50,688 nt of DNA from Cytobacillus firmus NBRC 15306 (GTDB lineage Bacteria; Bacillota; Bacilli; Bacillales; Cytobacillaceae): NCBI RefSeq assembly GCF_001591465.1, contig NZ_BCUY01000024.1, positions 1-50,688 of the forward strand. The letters are read 5' to 3'. The position numbers and the translations under genes are program-made. Shown piece after piece: positions 8,881-18,368 of this stretch. The notes beneath the pieces were generated by a model. The model worked only from the letters and a program-made list of their open reading frames with translations. It searched no databases and was not told where the DNA came from. The first letter of the stretch is position 1. Each line of letters begins with the position of its first letter.

Positions 8881-9054
8881 CCAATTTGCCCCCTATTCTC
8901 GGTGTAAAATTGTCCTATTACACTTTTATGAAGAGAAGGACTGGAATAGAACATGACATGGACAATGCAGAAGTTTTTTATAGCTTATCTGTGTTAGTGA
9001 AGGCGTTTATCTGTTTTCATAGATCAATTGATTTAAAGAATTATTAATTAGTCA

Positions 9055-9083
9055 TTTACAATTTGGATGCTCCGTATTAAGAT
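9055..9083 (+). promoter_or_regulatory. Candidate sigma-A promoter for the TPP-riboswitch transcript
   Basis: TTTACA, 17-base spacer, TAAGAT. The predicted start near 9090 lies about 25 bases before the aptamer, which is a sensible distance. Confidence 0.45.
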
Positions 9084-9113
9084 GGAGTCAATAAAAACTG
9101 CATATCTTATTTT

Positions 9114-9198
9114 GCACTAGGGGAGCTTTTTGGCTGAGAAGAACAATCCGTTCTGACTCTTATCACCCGATCTGGATAATACCAGCGTGGGGAAGTGC
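9114..9198 (+). ncRNA. TPP (THI-box) riboswitch aptamer
   Basis: The core shows the conserved THI elements in order: GGGGAGC, GGCTGAGA, then GATCTGGATAATACCAGCG and GGGGAAG. The outer helix P1 is GCACT (9114-9118) with AGTGC (9194-9198). The aptamer binds thiamin pyrophosphate. It sits before a terminator and the ykoFEDC transport genes, so high TPP should shut the operon down. An open frame on the opposite strand across this region is a shadow. Confidence 0.95.
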
Positions 9199-9237
9199 AG
9201 GTGAACGGCTATCATTTCTAGTGTATTGATATCATTC

Positions 9238-9270
9238 AACTGCATTTCCTTATGGGAATGCAGTTTTTTA
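9238..9270 (+). terminator. Riboswitch-controlled terminator
   Basis: AACTGCATTTCC/GGGAATGCAGTT stem, TTAT loop, and a T-rich tail, between the TPP aptamer and ykoF. This is the expected expression platform. Confidence 0.85.
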
Positions 9271-9303
9271 TTTTTATTTTTATTTAAATAGGAGGATTGC
9301 AAA

Positions 9304-9909
9304 ATGAAGGAAAATTTCTTATGCGGAACAAGTGAAATTACAGGGTGCAGGTTTTCAATTTACCCAATGACTGACAGGTTTGCGGAAGTTATTTTGTCAG
9401 CTCTAAAAGAAGTGGACACGAGCAAAGTATGGATGGAAACAGATGATGTGAGCACCTGTGTGCGAGGCAGGTCCATTCATGTTTTCGATGTGGTCAAAGC
9501 TATTTATCTTGAAACAGTTAAGTATGGAGACCATGTAGTGTTTAACGGGACTTTTTCAAATGGATGTCCCGGTGATACTGCGGGCGATGCTTATCTTGCT
9601 GAAAATGAGGAACGGGCGAATGAAGAATCAGCAGCAGGAATCAGCCAGGAAGTCGCTGTCCAGTTTGCCCTTTATCCGATGGGGATACCTGATTACATGA
9701 ACGTCATTATGAACCAGGTCGAGCTCGCAAAGAATCGGGAAACTTTTACTAAAGGAGTACATTATGCTTCAAGACTAGATGGAGATGCACACGCTGTTTT
9801 TAAAACACTGGAGGATGCTTTTGAAAACTGTAAGAAAAGCGATTCTACACATATTGTTATGACAGTGAATATGTCTGCCAACAGTCCATCCAAAAAGGAG
9901 ACTGAGTAA
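9304..9909 (+). CDS. ykoF: Thiamin/HMP-binding protein YkoF
   Basis: Soluble protein (201 aa) of the YkoF family, which binds thiamin or its hydroxymethylpyrimidine (HMP) moiety and is encoded with the YkoEDC transporter. It consists of two similar halves, visible as GCRFSIYPMTDRF near residue 15 and VAVQFALYPMGIPDYM near residue 118, the known internal duplication of the family. It is the first gene after the TPP riboswitch. The start follows TAGGAGGATTGCAAA. Its role beside the importer is probably substrate capture or buffering. Confidence 0.92.
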   Translation: MKENFLCGTSEITGCRFSIYPMTDRFAEVILSALKEVDTSKVWMETDDVSTCVRGRSIHVFDVVKAIYLETVKYGDHVVFNGTFSNGCPGDTAGDAYLAENEERANEESAAGISQEVAVQFALYPMGIPDYMNVIMNQVELAKNRETFTKGVHYASRLDGDAHAVFKTLEDAFENCKKSDSTHIVMTVNMSANSPSKKETE

Positions 9910-9910
9910 T

Positions 9911-10507
9911 ATGCTTGAAAAGTGGAAGCTTCGAGAAGTCATTGTCCTGTCTGTACTCGCTGTCGTGTTTGCAGTTGTATATCTGGTATTCCTGCAATTT
10001 GGCAACGTGCTATATGGAATGTTCGGCTTAATTGGATATGATCTTATTTTTGGCATTTGGTTTATTGTTTCAATCATCGCAGCGTACATAATCAGAAAGC
10101 CCGGAGCAGCCTTTTTATCGGAAACCATCGCTGCAGCCATTGAAGTCATGGTCGGCAACGCAGTTGGTCCCCGCCTGATTCTGTCAGGAATGATACAGGG
10201 GATTGGAGCGGAAGCTGTTTTTGCGGCCACGAAATGGAATAATTACCGGCCATGGGTTTTAATTGCTGCCGGAATGGGCTCATCTGTTACTAGTTTTATT
10301 TGGGGCTATTTCATTTCCGGCTATGCGGCCCTCTCACCCGGTTATGTAACGGCTATGTTTTTTGTGAGGCTGATCAGCGGTGCTTTATTAGCTGGATTGC
10401 TAGGCAAATGGCTAAGCGAAAGCCTTGCGAAAACAGGGGCATTAAACAGCTTTCCTATTGGAAAAGAGCTGAAAAGGGGAAAACCGGAAAATGGAATTAC
10501 AGCATAA
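9911..10507 (+). CDS. ykoE: ECF transporter S component YkoE
   Basis: Substrate-binding membrane subunit (198 aa, about six hydrophobic helices) of an energy-coupling-factor importer for HMP/thiamin. It begins immediately after ykoF with an AGGAGACTGAG site and overlaps the ATPase gene at its end. The family assignment rests on operon order ykoF-E-D-C, the riboswitch upstream, and the S-component-like motif GNAVGPRLILSGMIQGIGAE. Confidence 0.9.
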   Translation: MLEKWKLREVIVLSVLAVVFAVVYLVFLQFGNVLYGMFGLIGYDLIFGIWFIVSIIAAYIIRKPGAAFLSETIAAAIEVMVGNAVGPRLILSGMIQGIGAEAVFAATKWNNYRPWVLIAAGMGSSVTSFIWGYFISGYAALSPGYVTAMFFVRLISGALLAGLLGKWLSESLAKTGALNSFPIGKELKRGKPENGITA

Positions 10508-12191
10508 TAGGCACATATTAAAAACTGAACAGCTTTCCTTCAGGTATGAAGATGTGAAAAAACCTATTTTAAAAGATGTGCAATTCAGCCTTTATCCAGG
10601 GGAAGCAGTTCTATTGCTGGGCCCAAGCGGCTCGGGAAAAAGCACACTTGCTTTCTGCTTAAATAAATTGTATCCGGAGGCCGTTGATGGCAAATTGGAC
10701 GGGACCATTTCATTCAAGGGAAAGATGCTGGAGGAGTTCGGCCCTGGCGAAATTAATCAGCACATTGGCATTGTGTTTCAGGACCCCGAAAGCCAATTTT
10801 GCATGACCACAGTCGAGGATGAGCTGGCATTTGGGCTTGAGAATATGAAAACACCTCCTGATGAAATAGAGAGTAAGATTGATGAAGCATTGGAGCTTGT
10901 TCATCTTTTGCCGTATAAACATTCCTTAATCCACACCCTTTCCGGGGGCCAAAAGCAAAAGCTTGCACTGGCATGTGTTTTATCATTAAAACCGGATATC
11001 CTGATTTTGGACGAACCGACAGCAAATCTGGACCCGGCTTCTAGCTATGAACTTACACGAATAATCAAAGAGCTTAAAGAGAACCAGACATTTTCCCTAT
11101 TAATAATTGAGCATAAGCTGGATGATTGGATTGATTTGACCGACCGGTGCGTGGTCCTAAACAAGGAAGGTGAAATTTTATTTAATGGAAGCACCGCAGA
11201 ATGCTTTAATCAATATGCAGAAGAACTTCTGCATGAGGGCATCTGGCTGCCAAGCGCGGTTAGAGCCGGCCTATTAGGAAAAAAAGAAGGTATTTACAAA
11301 GGGGAAAAGCTCCCGTTGTCTGATCGGGAATTAATCGCCGGATTCGCAAATCCAATCTGTGCACTTCAGATTTTAGACAACCGGAAGAAAAAACACCAAG
11401 CTCATGAAGAGCAGATTATCCTAACAGCAGAGAATCTATCGTTTAATAAAGCTGGTAAGGACTTGCTAAAAAATATTAGTTTTTCTGTAAAAAAAGGCGA
11501 ATTTGTGGCAATTGCAGGTTCAAATGGATCAGGAAAAACAACGCTTTCCAGACTGCTGGCTGGACTATATACTCCTTCAAAGGGCAATATACTTTTTTAT
11601 GACAGCTCCCTTTCCCAATGGAAGGAGAAGGAGTTAAGACAGAAATTAGGTTACGTTTTTCAAAATCCCGAGCATCAATTTATTGCAGACTCTGTATATG
11701 ATGAAATAGCCTTCAGTCTAAAAATACAGCAAATACCTGATGCCGATATTCAAAAAACAGTTCAGGCTGCTCTGCTTCAAGTGGACTTGCTCCAATGTGC
11801 TGACTTGCATCCTTTTTCCTTAAGCCAGGGGCAAAAGCGGCGGCTTAGTGTCGCATCGATGCTTGTGAATGACCAGGACCTGCTCCTCCTTGATGAGCCA
11901 ACATTTGGGCAGGATGCCAGGACGTCCGGGGAGCTTATGAAGCTATTGGAAACAAAGATCCAAAGTGGAGGTTCCGTGGTGATGATCACGCATGACATGG
12001 AAATCCTCCATTCCTATGCGGACAAAGTGATTGTTCTTTCAGAAGGAGAGAAGATTTACGATGGTTTGCCTGATGCATTATGGAAGAAAGATGAGATTAT
12101 GAAGATTGCTTCCCTAAAGGTTCCTTACCTAGAAAAACTCAGGGACGATATCGGGTCCATTGCAGGGGGGAAAAAGCTTGTTCTTACATGA
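10491..12191 (+). CDS. ykoD: ECF transporter ATPase with two ABC domains, YkoD
   Basis: Fused double-ATPase (566 aa) that energises the YkoEC importer. The first half has GPSGSGKST, FQDPESQF, LSGGQKQKLALA and LILDEPTANLDP. The second half has GSNGSGKTT, FQNPEHQFIA, SLSQGQKRRLSVAS and LLLDEPTFGQD. The linker is about 60 residues. It overlaps ykoE by 17 bases and ykoC by about 14, so translation of the whole unit is coupled. Confidence 0.93.
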   Translation: MELQHNRHILKTEQLSFRYEDVKKPILKDVQFSLYPGEAVLLLGPSGSGKSTLAFCLNKLYPEAVDGKLDGTISFKGKMLEEFGPGEINQHIGIVFQDPESQFCMTTVEDELAFGLENMKTPPDEIESKIDEALELVHLLPYKHSLIHTLSGGQKQKLALACVLSLKPDILILDEPTANLDPASSYELTRIIKELKENQTFSLLIIEHKLDDWIDLTDRCVVLNKEGEILFNGSTAECFNQYAEELLHEGIWLPSAVRAGLLGKKEGIYKGEKLPLSDRELIAGFANPICALQILDNRKKKHQAHEEQIILTAENLSFNKAGKDLLKNISFSVKKGEFVAIAGSNGSGKTTLSRLLAGLYTPSKGNILFYDSSLSQWKEKELRQKLGYVFQNPEHQFIADSVYDEIAFSLKIQQIPDADIQKTVQAALLQVDLLQCADLHPFSLSQGQKRRLSVASMLVNDQDLLLLDEPTFGQDARTSGELMKLLETKIQSGGSVVMITHDMEILHSYADKVIVLSEGEKIYDGLPDALWKKDEIMKIASLKVPYLEKLRDDIGSIAGGKKLVLT

Positions 12192-12957
12192 ATTTAACCC
12201 AAGCGTTAAAGCATTCACTGTCATAGTCTGTGTATTAATTCTATCGGTTTTCTTTGATCCGGTTACACCTTTTCTTACCTTAGTGATGACTGCAGCAGCC
12301 ACCTTTATTTTTGGAAGAGTTTCATTCAAAAGATGGATACTGCTTTTCTCGCCATTTATCTTTATGGCTGCAATATATATTTGGTCAGCTCTGATTTTTT
12401 CTAAAACGATTGAAGGAGAAACCATCCTTTGGTCATGGGGGATATTCACATTGACTGAGGAGGGCTTTCTGCGTGCCCTCTCCCTTGGAATGAGAGTTTT
12501 AAGCTTTACCTCTCTGTCTCTTCTTTTCATTTTAACCACAAAGCCGACAGAGTTTCTGCTCAGTTTAATGCAGCAATGCCGGCTCTCTCCAAAGCTTGCA
12601 TATGGAATCATGGCAGGGTATCGGTTCCTGCCATTAATGAAAGAAGAATTTGAGATTATCCGAAGCGCCCACCGGATCAGGGGAGTACCCAAAGCCCGAA
12701 AACTCTCGGAAAAAATGGCTGAGCTTAAGAGGTATGCAGTTCCTCTCCTTGCCGGAGCGATCCGTAAAGCTGAAAGGACGGCGATGGCTATGGAATCAAA
12801 AGGGTTTACCGGAGATAAAAACCGGGATTTTCATCATAAAATCTCTGTTTCCTGGAAAGATTGGGCATGTTTTACCTTCTTTATAGGAGCAGTACTGGGC
12901 AGTGCCTATATTTCATGGCTATTCGGGTTTCTGCAGCTGTACAATGGCGAACTTTAG
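12178..12957 (+). CDS. ykoC: ECF transporter T component YkoC
   Basis: Transmembrane coupling subunit (about 259 aa) linking the YkoD ATPases to YkoE. The T-component coupling helix motif is clear as IIRSAHRIRGVPKARK, with a second ARG-like element AIRKAERTAMAMESKGF near the C-terminus. I choose the TTG at 12178 because GGGGGG lies 7 bases upstream; a TTG at 12160 is also open. It is the last gene of the thiamin-precursor import operon. No strong terminator is visible directly after it. Confidence 0.9.
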   Translation: MFLHEFNPSVKAFTVIVCVLILSVFFDPVTPFLTLVMTAAATFIFGRVSFKRWILLFSPFIFMAAIYIWSALIFSKTIEGETILWSWGIFTLTEEGFLRALSLGMRVLSFTSLSLLFILTTKPTEFLLSLMQQCRLSPKLAYGIMAGYRFLPLMKEEFEIIRSAHRIRGVPKARKLSEKMAELKRYAVPLLAGAIRKAERTAMAMESKGFTGDKNRDFHHKISVSWKDWACFTFFIGAVLGSAYISWLFGFLQLYNGEL

Positions 12958-13077
12958 CAGACAATTCTTGATTTATGTGCGCGTTTAGCTCCATTTTATA
13001 TGCTCAAAGCTGATTTGGAGACATACCAGCATACTTCAAACGTTATAAAAATACCATAAAGTACCATAAATAACTAT

Positions 13078-13107
13078 GAATAAATCTTATTTACTCTCCT
13101 AAAGCTA
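13078..13107 (+). promoter_or_regulatory. Weak sigma-G promoter candidate for first SASP gene
   Basis: GAATA, 18-base spacer, AAAGCTA. The -35 fits the sigma-G pattern but the -10 matches CATNHTA only partly. It is placed correctly for a forespore gene. Confidence 0.3.
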
Positions 13108-13150
13108 TAATTGTAACAATCAAGAAAACTACACCAAGGAGATGATTTAC

Positions 13151-13351
13151 ATGGCAAGAAACAGCAATTCTAATCAGCTTTTAGTATCAGGAGTCAGTCA
13201 GGCAATTGATCAAATGAAGTATGAAATTGCAACAGAATTCGGTGTGAACCTTGGCCCGGAAACATCTTCAAGAGCAAATGGATCAGTAGGCGGAGAAATT
13301 ACGAAGCGCCTTGTGCAAATGGCGGAGCAGCAGCTAGGCGGAGCACGCTAG
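13151..13351 (+). CDS. Alpha/beta-type small acid-soluble spore protein
   Basis: DNA-coating protein (66 aa) made in the forespore that protects spore DNA and is degraded at germination. Conserved blocks are [11 protein letters not shown] (containing the germination-protease site after the Glu) and [19 protein letters not shown] use the ATG at 13151, spaced from AAGGAGATG; the ATG at 13142 lies inside that ribosome site. Highly similar to the second SASP at 24963. Monocistronic with its own terminator. Confidence 0.95.
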   Translation: MARNSNSNQLLVSGVSQAIDQMKYEIATEFGVNLGPETSSRANGSVGGEITKRLVQMAEQQLGGAR

Positions 13352-13380
13352 TCCGCAGCGAAATCATATTAAAATAAAAT

Positions 13381-13412
13381 GCCGCTTCCAGCTGATCCCG
13401 GAAGCGGCTTTT
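13381..13412 (+). terminator. Intrinsic terminator of first SASP gene
   Basis: GCCGCTTCC/GGAAGCGGC stem with TTTT. Confidence 0.85.
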
Positions 13413-13416
13413 CACC

Positions 13417-13941
13417 CTATTTAAGCATATTCAATATATCTTCCACAGCCTCAAAAAGAGATGATGCCTGGATATCTGCACTTGTTGGACCAGAGCCGAT
13501 AAAAACAGTTTTACAGCCTGCCTTCTTACCCGCCTCAATGTCCCGTTCATGATCGCCTGCCATAATGCTTTTAGTCAGATCAAGATTATGCCTTTCAGCC
13601 AAATCCACAAGCATGCCTGCATTTGGCTTGCGGCATTCACAGCCTGCTTTCGGCTTATGAGGGCAATAGGCGACCTCTTTAATATGTCCCCCTTTTACTG
13701 AGACAAGCTCCTGCAGCCTTTCATGAATTCTCTTTAGCTCCCTTTCTTTCAAAAAACCGAGTCCCACGCCGCCCTGATTGGTCACAACGAAAATTTCATA
13801 ACCGGCTTTGGTCAGCTCTGCCACAGCTTCTGCTGCCCCTTCCAGTAAATATAACTGCTCCGGCTTGTTAACGAATTTTCCCCTGTCTGATAGAACCTCA
13901 TTCAAAACGCCGTCCCGGTCCAAAAAAATGGCTTTTTTCAA
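13417..13941 (-). CDS. HAD-IIIA phosphatase, GmhB-like
   Basis: Soluble HAD-superfamily phosphatase (174 aa) similar to D,D-heptose 1,7-bisphosphate phosphatases and histidinol-phosphatase-like enzymes. Motif I is FLDRDGVLNE at the N-terminus, motif II is VVTNQGG, the zinc loop is YCPHKPKAGCECRKP (Cys/His ligands visible), and motif IV is AGDHERDIEAG. The start is a TTG at 13941 behind AAAGGGG. An open frame continues upstream to 14097 but runs through the yheA terminator and end of yheA, so it is not used. The substrate is unknown, as Bacillus lacks LPS heptose. Confidence 0.85.
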   Translation of the reverse strand: MKKAIFLDRDGVLNEVLSDRGKFVNKPEQLYLLEGAAEAVAELTKAGYEIFVVTNQGGVGLGFLKERELKRIHERLQELVSVKGGHIKEVAYCPHKPKAGCECRKPNAGMLVDLAERHNLDLTKSIMAGDHERDIEAGKKAGCKTVFIGSGPTSADIQASSLFEAVEDILNMLK

Positions 13942-14029
13942 TGTGCTGCCCCTTTCATTAAATTGATATCTATCATAAAGGTACCCATACCTTGTTCTGT
14001 TTAATATAGAAATAGGCTTTTTTCTTAAA

Positions 14030-14058
14030 AAAACTCCCGGATCAATTTCCGGGAGTTT
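14030..14058 (-). terminator. Intrinsic terminator of yheA
   Basis: AAACTCCCGG/CCGGGAGTTT stem with a T run on the minus strand, immediately after yheA and before the HAD gene. Confidence 0.8.
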
Positions 14059-14068
14059 TCTCATGGTA

Positions 14069-14419
14069 TTATTCAGCTGCACCATAAAGGTCTTCAAGAG
14101 GCTTCATGATGATTTTGTTCATTTCTGCAATCATCATGCTCATGCGCTGTTCTGCTTCCATAAGCTTTGAGATCTGGGCGTGCTGCTGTACAAGCGCGAC
14201 TGTCTTTTGAGCCTGTTCTACTTCTTCCTGTGTAATATCCTGGCCCATCATTTGTTTTTGCTGAAGTTCCATCTGGATTTTGCGGAAGTTATCAAACATT
14301 GCTTTTGCAGACGGATCTGCATTTACATCATCATATGCTCGCTTTAGAGCCTTATATTCATCGCTTTCCCGCACTGCTTTTTCTAATTCATAGGCTGAAT
14401 CATATAAATTTACTGCCAT
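14069..14419 (-). CDS. yheA: YlbF/YmcA family protein YheA
   Basis: Helical soluble protein (116 aa) of the YheA/YmcA/YlbF family. Length and N-terminus (MAVNLYDSAYELEKAVRES) match B. subtilis YheA. The central region is a heptad-rich, glutamine- and methionine-rich helix pair. YmcA and YlbF form a complex that affects RNase Y and development; YheA's own role is not established. Adjacent to yheB as in B. subtilis. Confidence 0.9.
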   Translation of the reverse strand: MAVNLYDSAYELEKAVRESDEYKALKRAYDDVNADPSAKAMFDNFRKIQMELQQKQMMGQDITQEEVEQAQKTVALVQQHAQISKLMEAEQRMSMMIAEMNKIIMKPLEDLYGAAE

Positions 14420-14522
14420 TTAAACACTCCTTCCGAATCTTGTTCAAAATGGACAATTCTTTTTCCGTTTCGAACACACTACACTATAACAAACTATGAC
14501 AGTAAACGCGAGGCGATACCCT

Positions 14523-15662
14523 TTAATTAATCAATATAGCAATGATTCCCTGTACGAGACCAATAATACCCCCAAGCAGAAAACCTAAATTTGTAATCAT
14601 GGCTAACTCGCTTTTGATTATGGAAAAGACCATATCTTCTAATCTTTCAACCGAAAAATTGCTGACCTGTTCCCGGACAATTTCTGCCAGACGAAGCCGT
14701 TCCATAACCATTTCTGTCTTTCGTGAAAGCCAATCAGAAAGCATCTGAACACTTTTAGGAGCCAGCTCATCTGTCAGTAATGTCCTATAAGGGGCCATGA
14801 AAGATGAAATAGGTGTTTTAAATACATTCTCCAAATTAATGACTCTGTGTGCAATATTCTTTAATACTGAAAGAATCTGTTCCTTTTCGAGCTGCTCTTC
14901 AATAACTGCAGCTTCCATCTCAAGAATTTTGCTCCACTCTTTTTGTATAAGGGTTGTAATCAGGTCGGCCGTACCCTCATTACTTAAAAACCTAATGATT
15001 TCCGGCTGAATTTTATCCGCAAGATTGATATTCCCCATGAACATCTGCAGCATATTGCTGAGCACGCCGCTTCGCTCACGAACAAAATCATCAGCCATTC
15101 TTTGTATCCTCATTTTGCCTTCAATGCTGGAGAAATAATCTACCCCTTTTTGAAGGATCATTGAACTGATAGCCGGAATTTTTTCATCCGCTTTATCCAA
15201 AAGACCCTGAGGAATAACTTCTTTAAGGGGAAGATCTCGATATTCACTTATAATTTTTTCATATTTCTGCTCAATTAATAAGTCTATGCGTTTCTCCGTT
15301 TTCACTTGGCCATCCGTGATTCCAAACGCTGCAAGTATGTCCTCTGCTGATTTTTCCGATTGCAGGATAGTTTCAAGCTCTTTCTGAACAAGCCCGGTCA
15401 TATCACGCTGAAATTGATCATTGATGAACTTTTTCTTAATGCTTTCAGGTGTCAGAAGATGATTAACAACCAGCTTTCCCATCTGATCTGCCATTTCATC
15501 TCTTCGTTTAGGAATCAGCCCAGGGGTAAATGGAACCTTCCATTTCCCTATGTACACGGCATTATAAGGTTTAAAGAGCATTTTAATAGCCAGATAGTTA
15601 GTAAACCCGCCTATAAGAGCCCCAATTATCATCATTAAAATTATTGTCATTGCAATTTCCAT
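14523..15662 (-). CDS. yheB: DUF445 membrane protein YheB
   Basis: Protein of about 379 aa. An N-terminal hydrophobic hairpin contains GALIGGFTNYLAIKMLFKP, a conserved DUF445 segment. A long helical soluble region follows, then a C-terminal transmembrane helix (FLLGGIIGLVQGIIAILIN). I start at the ATG at 15662 (MEIAMTI), which gives the family length; the upstream extension would add 22 unlikely residues. It is divergent from the yheD/yheC cluster. Function is unknown; several DUF445 members are linked to the spore membrane or envelope. Confidence 0.88.
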   Translation of the reverse strand: MEIAMTIILMMIIGALIGGFTNYLAIKMLFKPYNAVYIGKWKVPFTPGLIPKRRDEMADQMGKLVVNHLLTPESIKKKFINDQFQRDMTGLVQKELETILQSEKSAEDILAAFGITDGQVKTEKRIDLLIEQKYEKIISEYRDLPLKEVIPQGLLDKADEKIPAISSMILQKGVDYFSSIEGKMRIQRMADDFVRERSGVLSNMLQMFMGNINLADKIQPEIIRFLSNEGTADLITTLIQKEWSKILEMEAAVIEEQLEKEQILSVLKNIAHRVINLENVFKTPISSFMAPYRTLLTDELAPKSVQMLSDWLSRKTEMVMERLRLAEIVREQVSNFSVERLEDMVFSIIKSELAMITNLGFLLGGIIGLVQGIIAILIN

Positions 15663-15889
15663 AGATATCTCTACCTTCCTTAAGTTACAGGCGCCTCTCA
15701 ATAGGCACCATTTAATTGCCCAGAACATACGATATGGTATCAGCTTTTGCCTATTTTTTCATTATACAGTGAAAACTTCATCAATGGGAGTTTTGCACAT
15801 TCTGCGGAATAATTTCAGCATTCAATTTTCAAACTGCATGAGGCTGTTCAGAATAGGCTCAAATAAAGATAAGCAAATGAGGAATGATC

Positions 15890-17305
15890 ATGTCAGTTTC
15901 TTTATTGCCTATTACGATTGTTCCGGTAAAAATGTTTCAGGAAAATCAATTTCTCATTAAAGTTAGCCATTCTCTGGTACATTACTGGGATATTGATCTG
16001 CAAAAGCTCCATTTGCTGCAGATCGGCAAGCACGCCATTCAGGTAACCATTGAAGGAGCAAACATTACAAAAGATGAAATTATGTTCTGTGAACGGCTTT
16101 TTCAGGAATACTGCCTGCCAATGGAAGATCTCCATTTTGTCGCCAGTTACTCCAAAAAGGACTTTACTATTACTGCCGGGCCGGTTATTGGACTGATGAC
16201 GGATTTTAATGAAACTGGCGAAGAGCCTGATTTCCGATCAATTCATTCTTTTTGTGAAGAATTGCATGAAGTTGTTTCCGGCCTGCGCGGATATTTCTAT
16301 GTATTTCATTTTCGCGACTGCATTCAAGGAAAGCTGCAGGGGTATTGCCTGCGTGAGGGAAAATGGATAAAACGCCCCGTTCCTTTGCCTGGTGTGATTT
16401 ATAACCGGATCCACTCCCGGATGCTTGAAGCAAGTTCTGCTTTTCAATCATTTAAAAATAACTTGATAAACTTTAACATCCCAATGTTTAATGACCGTTT
16501 TTTATCGAAAAAGGAAGTTCATAACCTCCTCTTTTCTGAGGATCATATGCATCCCTATCTGCCTGAAACCGCCATTGCAGATGAACAAACCATCAAGGAA
16601 ATGCTGGCCAGACACAGGTTAATATTCCTTAAACCCATACATGGCAGCCAAGGACGGAATATTATCAGACTGAGTACACAGGACGAAGAAATCATGACAG
16701 AAGTATCGACCGGAAACGGCAGGGAAAATACGCTCACATTCAAAAATTATGACCGTTTTGCACAATGGTTCAAGCAGTACCAAAAGAAAACAATTTTTCT
16801 GGCACAGCAGGCCATACCTCTGCAAACTTATAAGAACAGGCAGCTTGATTTCCGCGTGCTCTGCCATAAAAACTTTCAGGATATCTGGAGGGCCACTTCT
16901 GCAGTGGCAAGGATTTCTGCCGAGCAGCAATTTGTTTCCAATATTGCAAGAGGCGGGGAAATTATGAAGCCTCTAAGAATTTTCACGATGCACTCTGATC
17001 AGAAAACAGCGGTTCAGCAGCTGGCGTTACTGAAGGAGCTTGCAGTTGAAACAGCAACAATCATCAGTCAGAAATGCGAAGGCCTTGTTGGAGAACTAGG
17101 GATTGATATTGGATTGGACTCTAATGGAAAACTCTGGATCATTGAAGTGAATTCTAAACCCTCCAAGAACTTTGAAGACAAAGAAAAAAGAATAAGACCC
17201 TCTGCCAAGGCACTGATCGAATATGCAACGGCCTTATCATTTATCCAAAAAGGAGGACTACAAAATGCTTTCATTCGGAATCATGACTTTAAACAAACGG
17301 AGTGA
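15890..17305 (+). CDS. YheD-like ATP-grasp spore coat-associated protein, copy 1
   Basis: ATP-grasp-fold protein (471 aa) of the YheC/YheD family. The N-terminal third is family-specific (AGPVIGLMTDF). Next comes LKPIHGSQGRNI, a nucleotide-binding glycine-rich loop, then LDFRVLCHK, and the metal-binding end IGLDSNGKLWIIEVNSKP with paired acidic residue and Asn. B. subtilis YheC/YheD are spore coat-associated. I use the ATG at 15890, with GAGGA 7 bases upstream. The gene overlaps the next by 41 bases. It is the first of four related genes in a row. Confidence 0.88.
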   Translation: MSVSLLPITIVPVKMFQENQFLIKVSHSLVHYWDIDLQKLHLLQIGKHAIQVTIEGANITKDEIMFCERLFQEYCLPMEDLHFVASYSKKDFTITAGPVIGLMTDFNETGEEPDFRSIHSFCEELHEVVSGLRGYFYVFHFRDCIQGKLQGYCLREGKWIKRPVPLPGVIYNRIHSRMLEASSAFQSFKNNLINFNIPMFNDRFLSKKEVHNLLFSEDHMHPYLPETAIADEQTIKEMLARHRLIFLKPIHGSQGRNIIRLSTQDEEIMTEVSTGNGRENTLTFKNYDRFAQWFKQYQKKTIFLAQQAIPLQTYKNRQLDFRVLCHKNFQDIWRATSAVARISAEQQFVSNIARGGEIMKPLRIFTMHSDQKTAVQQLALLKELAVETATIISQKCEGLVGELGIDIGLDSNGKLWIIEVNSKPSKNFEDKEKRIRPSAKALIEYATALSFIQKGGLQNAFIRNHDFKQTE

Positions 17306-18368
17306 ACAGCCATACTTTACGGAATTGGCGAAGAGAGCTAATGAATATAACATTAATTGCTTCAGGTTTGTGCCTACAGATATCAATCCTGTTTCAGAAA
17401 GGATTGCAGGTGATTCCTATAACCCTTCTTCAGGGGAATGGGAGCCGGCAGAATTTCCACTGCCGGAGATTCTTTATGATCGCTGTTTTTACAGAAATGA
17501 CTCCCGCTCGAAACAATGTATGTCCATCGTGAATTGGCTAAAGGCAAGAAATGACATCCAATTCCTTGGCTACGGATTGCCTAATAAGCTTGAATTATAT
17601 GAAATTCTCTCCTGCTCAAACATATCACCTTATTTGCTGAAGACGGCTCGATTTACCGGAGCTGACAGTTTCATAAACAGCCTCATTCCTGATCAGCCCT
17701 GCATTTTAAAACCTGCAAGCGGGTCACAGGGACATGGAATCTATTATATTGAGAAAACGGGCAAAGATATTTTTGTTAAAACAGATAAAAGGAATGCCCA
17801 GGTTTCACGCAGCTTTGAAACTGAAGAAAAGGCAGCCCGATGGCTGAATAAATTGACCGCAAAACAGCAATACCTCATCCAGCCATATGTGAATCTATCA
17901 AACAAGGACGGTCAGCCCTTTGATATAAGAATATTGCTTCAAAAGGACAGGAATGGTGCCTGGAAGGAGCTGGGCCGGGGCATCCGCACAGGCAGAAAAG
18001 GAGGCATCGTCTCCAACTTAAGCGCTGGCGGCAGCAATATTTCTTTTAAGGAATGGGTCACTCAATACCCACCTTCATTAAAGAGTTTTCTTTCCGATGA
18101 GCTTTATGACATTATCGATACACTTCCTGCTGCACTTGAACGAAAGCTTCCCCCGCTATTTGAGATGGGAATCGATATCGGAGTGGAAACTAACGGCTCT
18201 ATTTGGATACTGGATATTAACTCAAAGCCAGGAAGGAAAACCATCCTGAACAGCCAGCCACAGAAGGAGGAAGAGTTATATACCGCTCCCCTTCTCTATG
18301 CCAAATTCCTGGCAGCCAATAAGGAAATGGAAAGGAGAACGAATCATGAGAAAACAATATCAAATTGA
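17265..18368 (+). CDS. YheC-like ATP-grasp spore coat-associated protein, copy 1
   Basis: Shorter ATP-grasp paralogue (367 aa), matching YheC length. Visible features: FGIMTLNKRSEQPYF at the N-terminus, LKPASGSQGHGIYYI, DIRILLQKD, and the terminal MGIDIGVETNGSIWILDINSKPG, where Asp replaces the Glu found in the other copies. The ATG at 17265 follows AGGAGG and lies inside the end of the previous gene, indicating translational coupling. It probably acts with the adjacent YheD-like proteins in spore coat maturation; the reaction is unknown. Confidence 0.88.
   Translation: MLSFGIMTLNKRSEQPYFTELAKRANEYNINCFRFVPTDINPVSERIAGDSYNPSSGEWEPAEFPLPEILYDRCFYRNDSRSKQCMSIVNWLKARNDIQFLGYGLPNKLELYEILSCSNISPYLLKTARFTGADSFINSLIPDQPCILKPASGSQGHGIYYIEKTGKDIFVKTDKRNAQVSRSFETEEKAARWLNKLTAKQQYLIQPYVNLSNKDGQPFDIRILLQKDRNGAWKELGRGIRTGRKGGIVSNLSAGGSNISFKEWVTQYPPSLKSFLSDELYDIIDTLPAALERKLPPLFEMGIDIGVETNGSIWILDINSKPGRKTILNSQPQKEEELYTAPLLYAKFLAANKEMERRTNHEKTISN

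Noticed and set aside
9117-9302. 61-codon ORF on the minus strand
   Set aside because: It lies exactly over the TPP riboswitch and its terminator on the plus strand, and has no ribosome site or family resemblance.
13941-14097. Longer N-terminus for the HAD-IIIA phosphatase
   Set aside because: The extension would cross the yheA terminator and the end of yheA; a TTG with a good ribosome site gives the family length.
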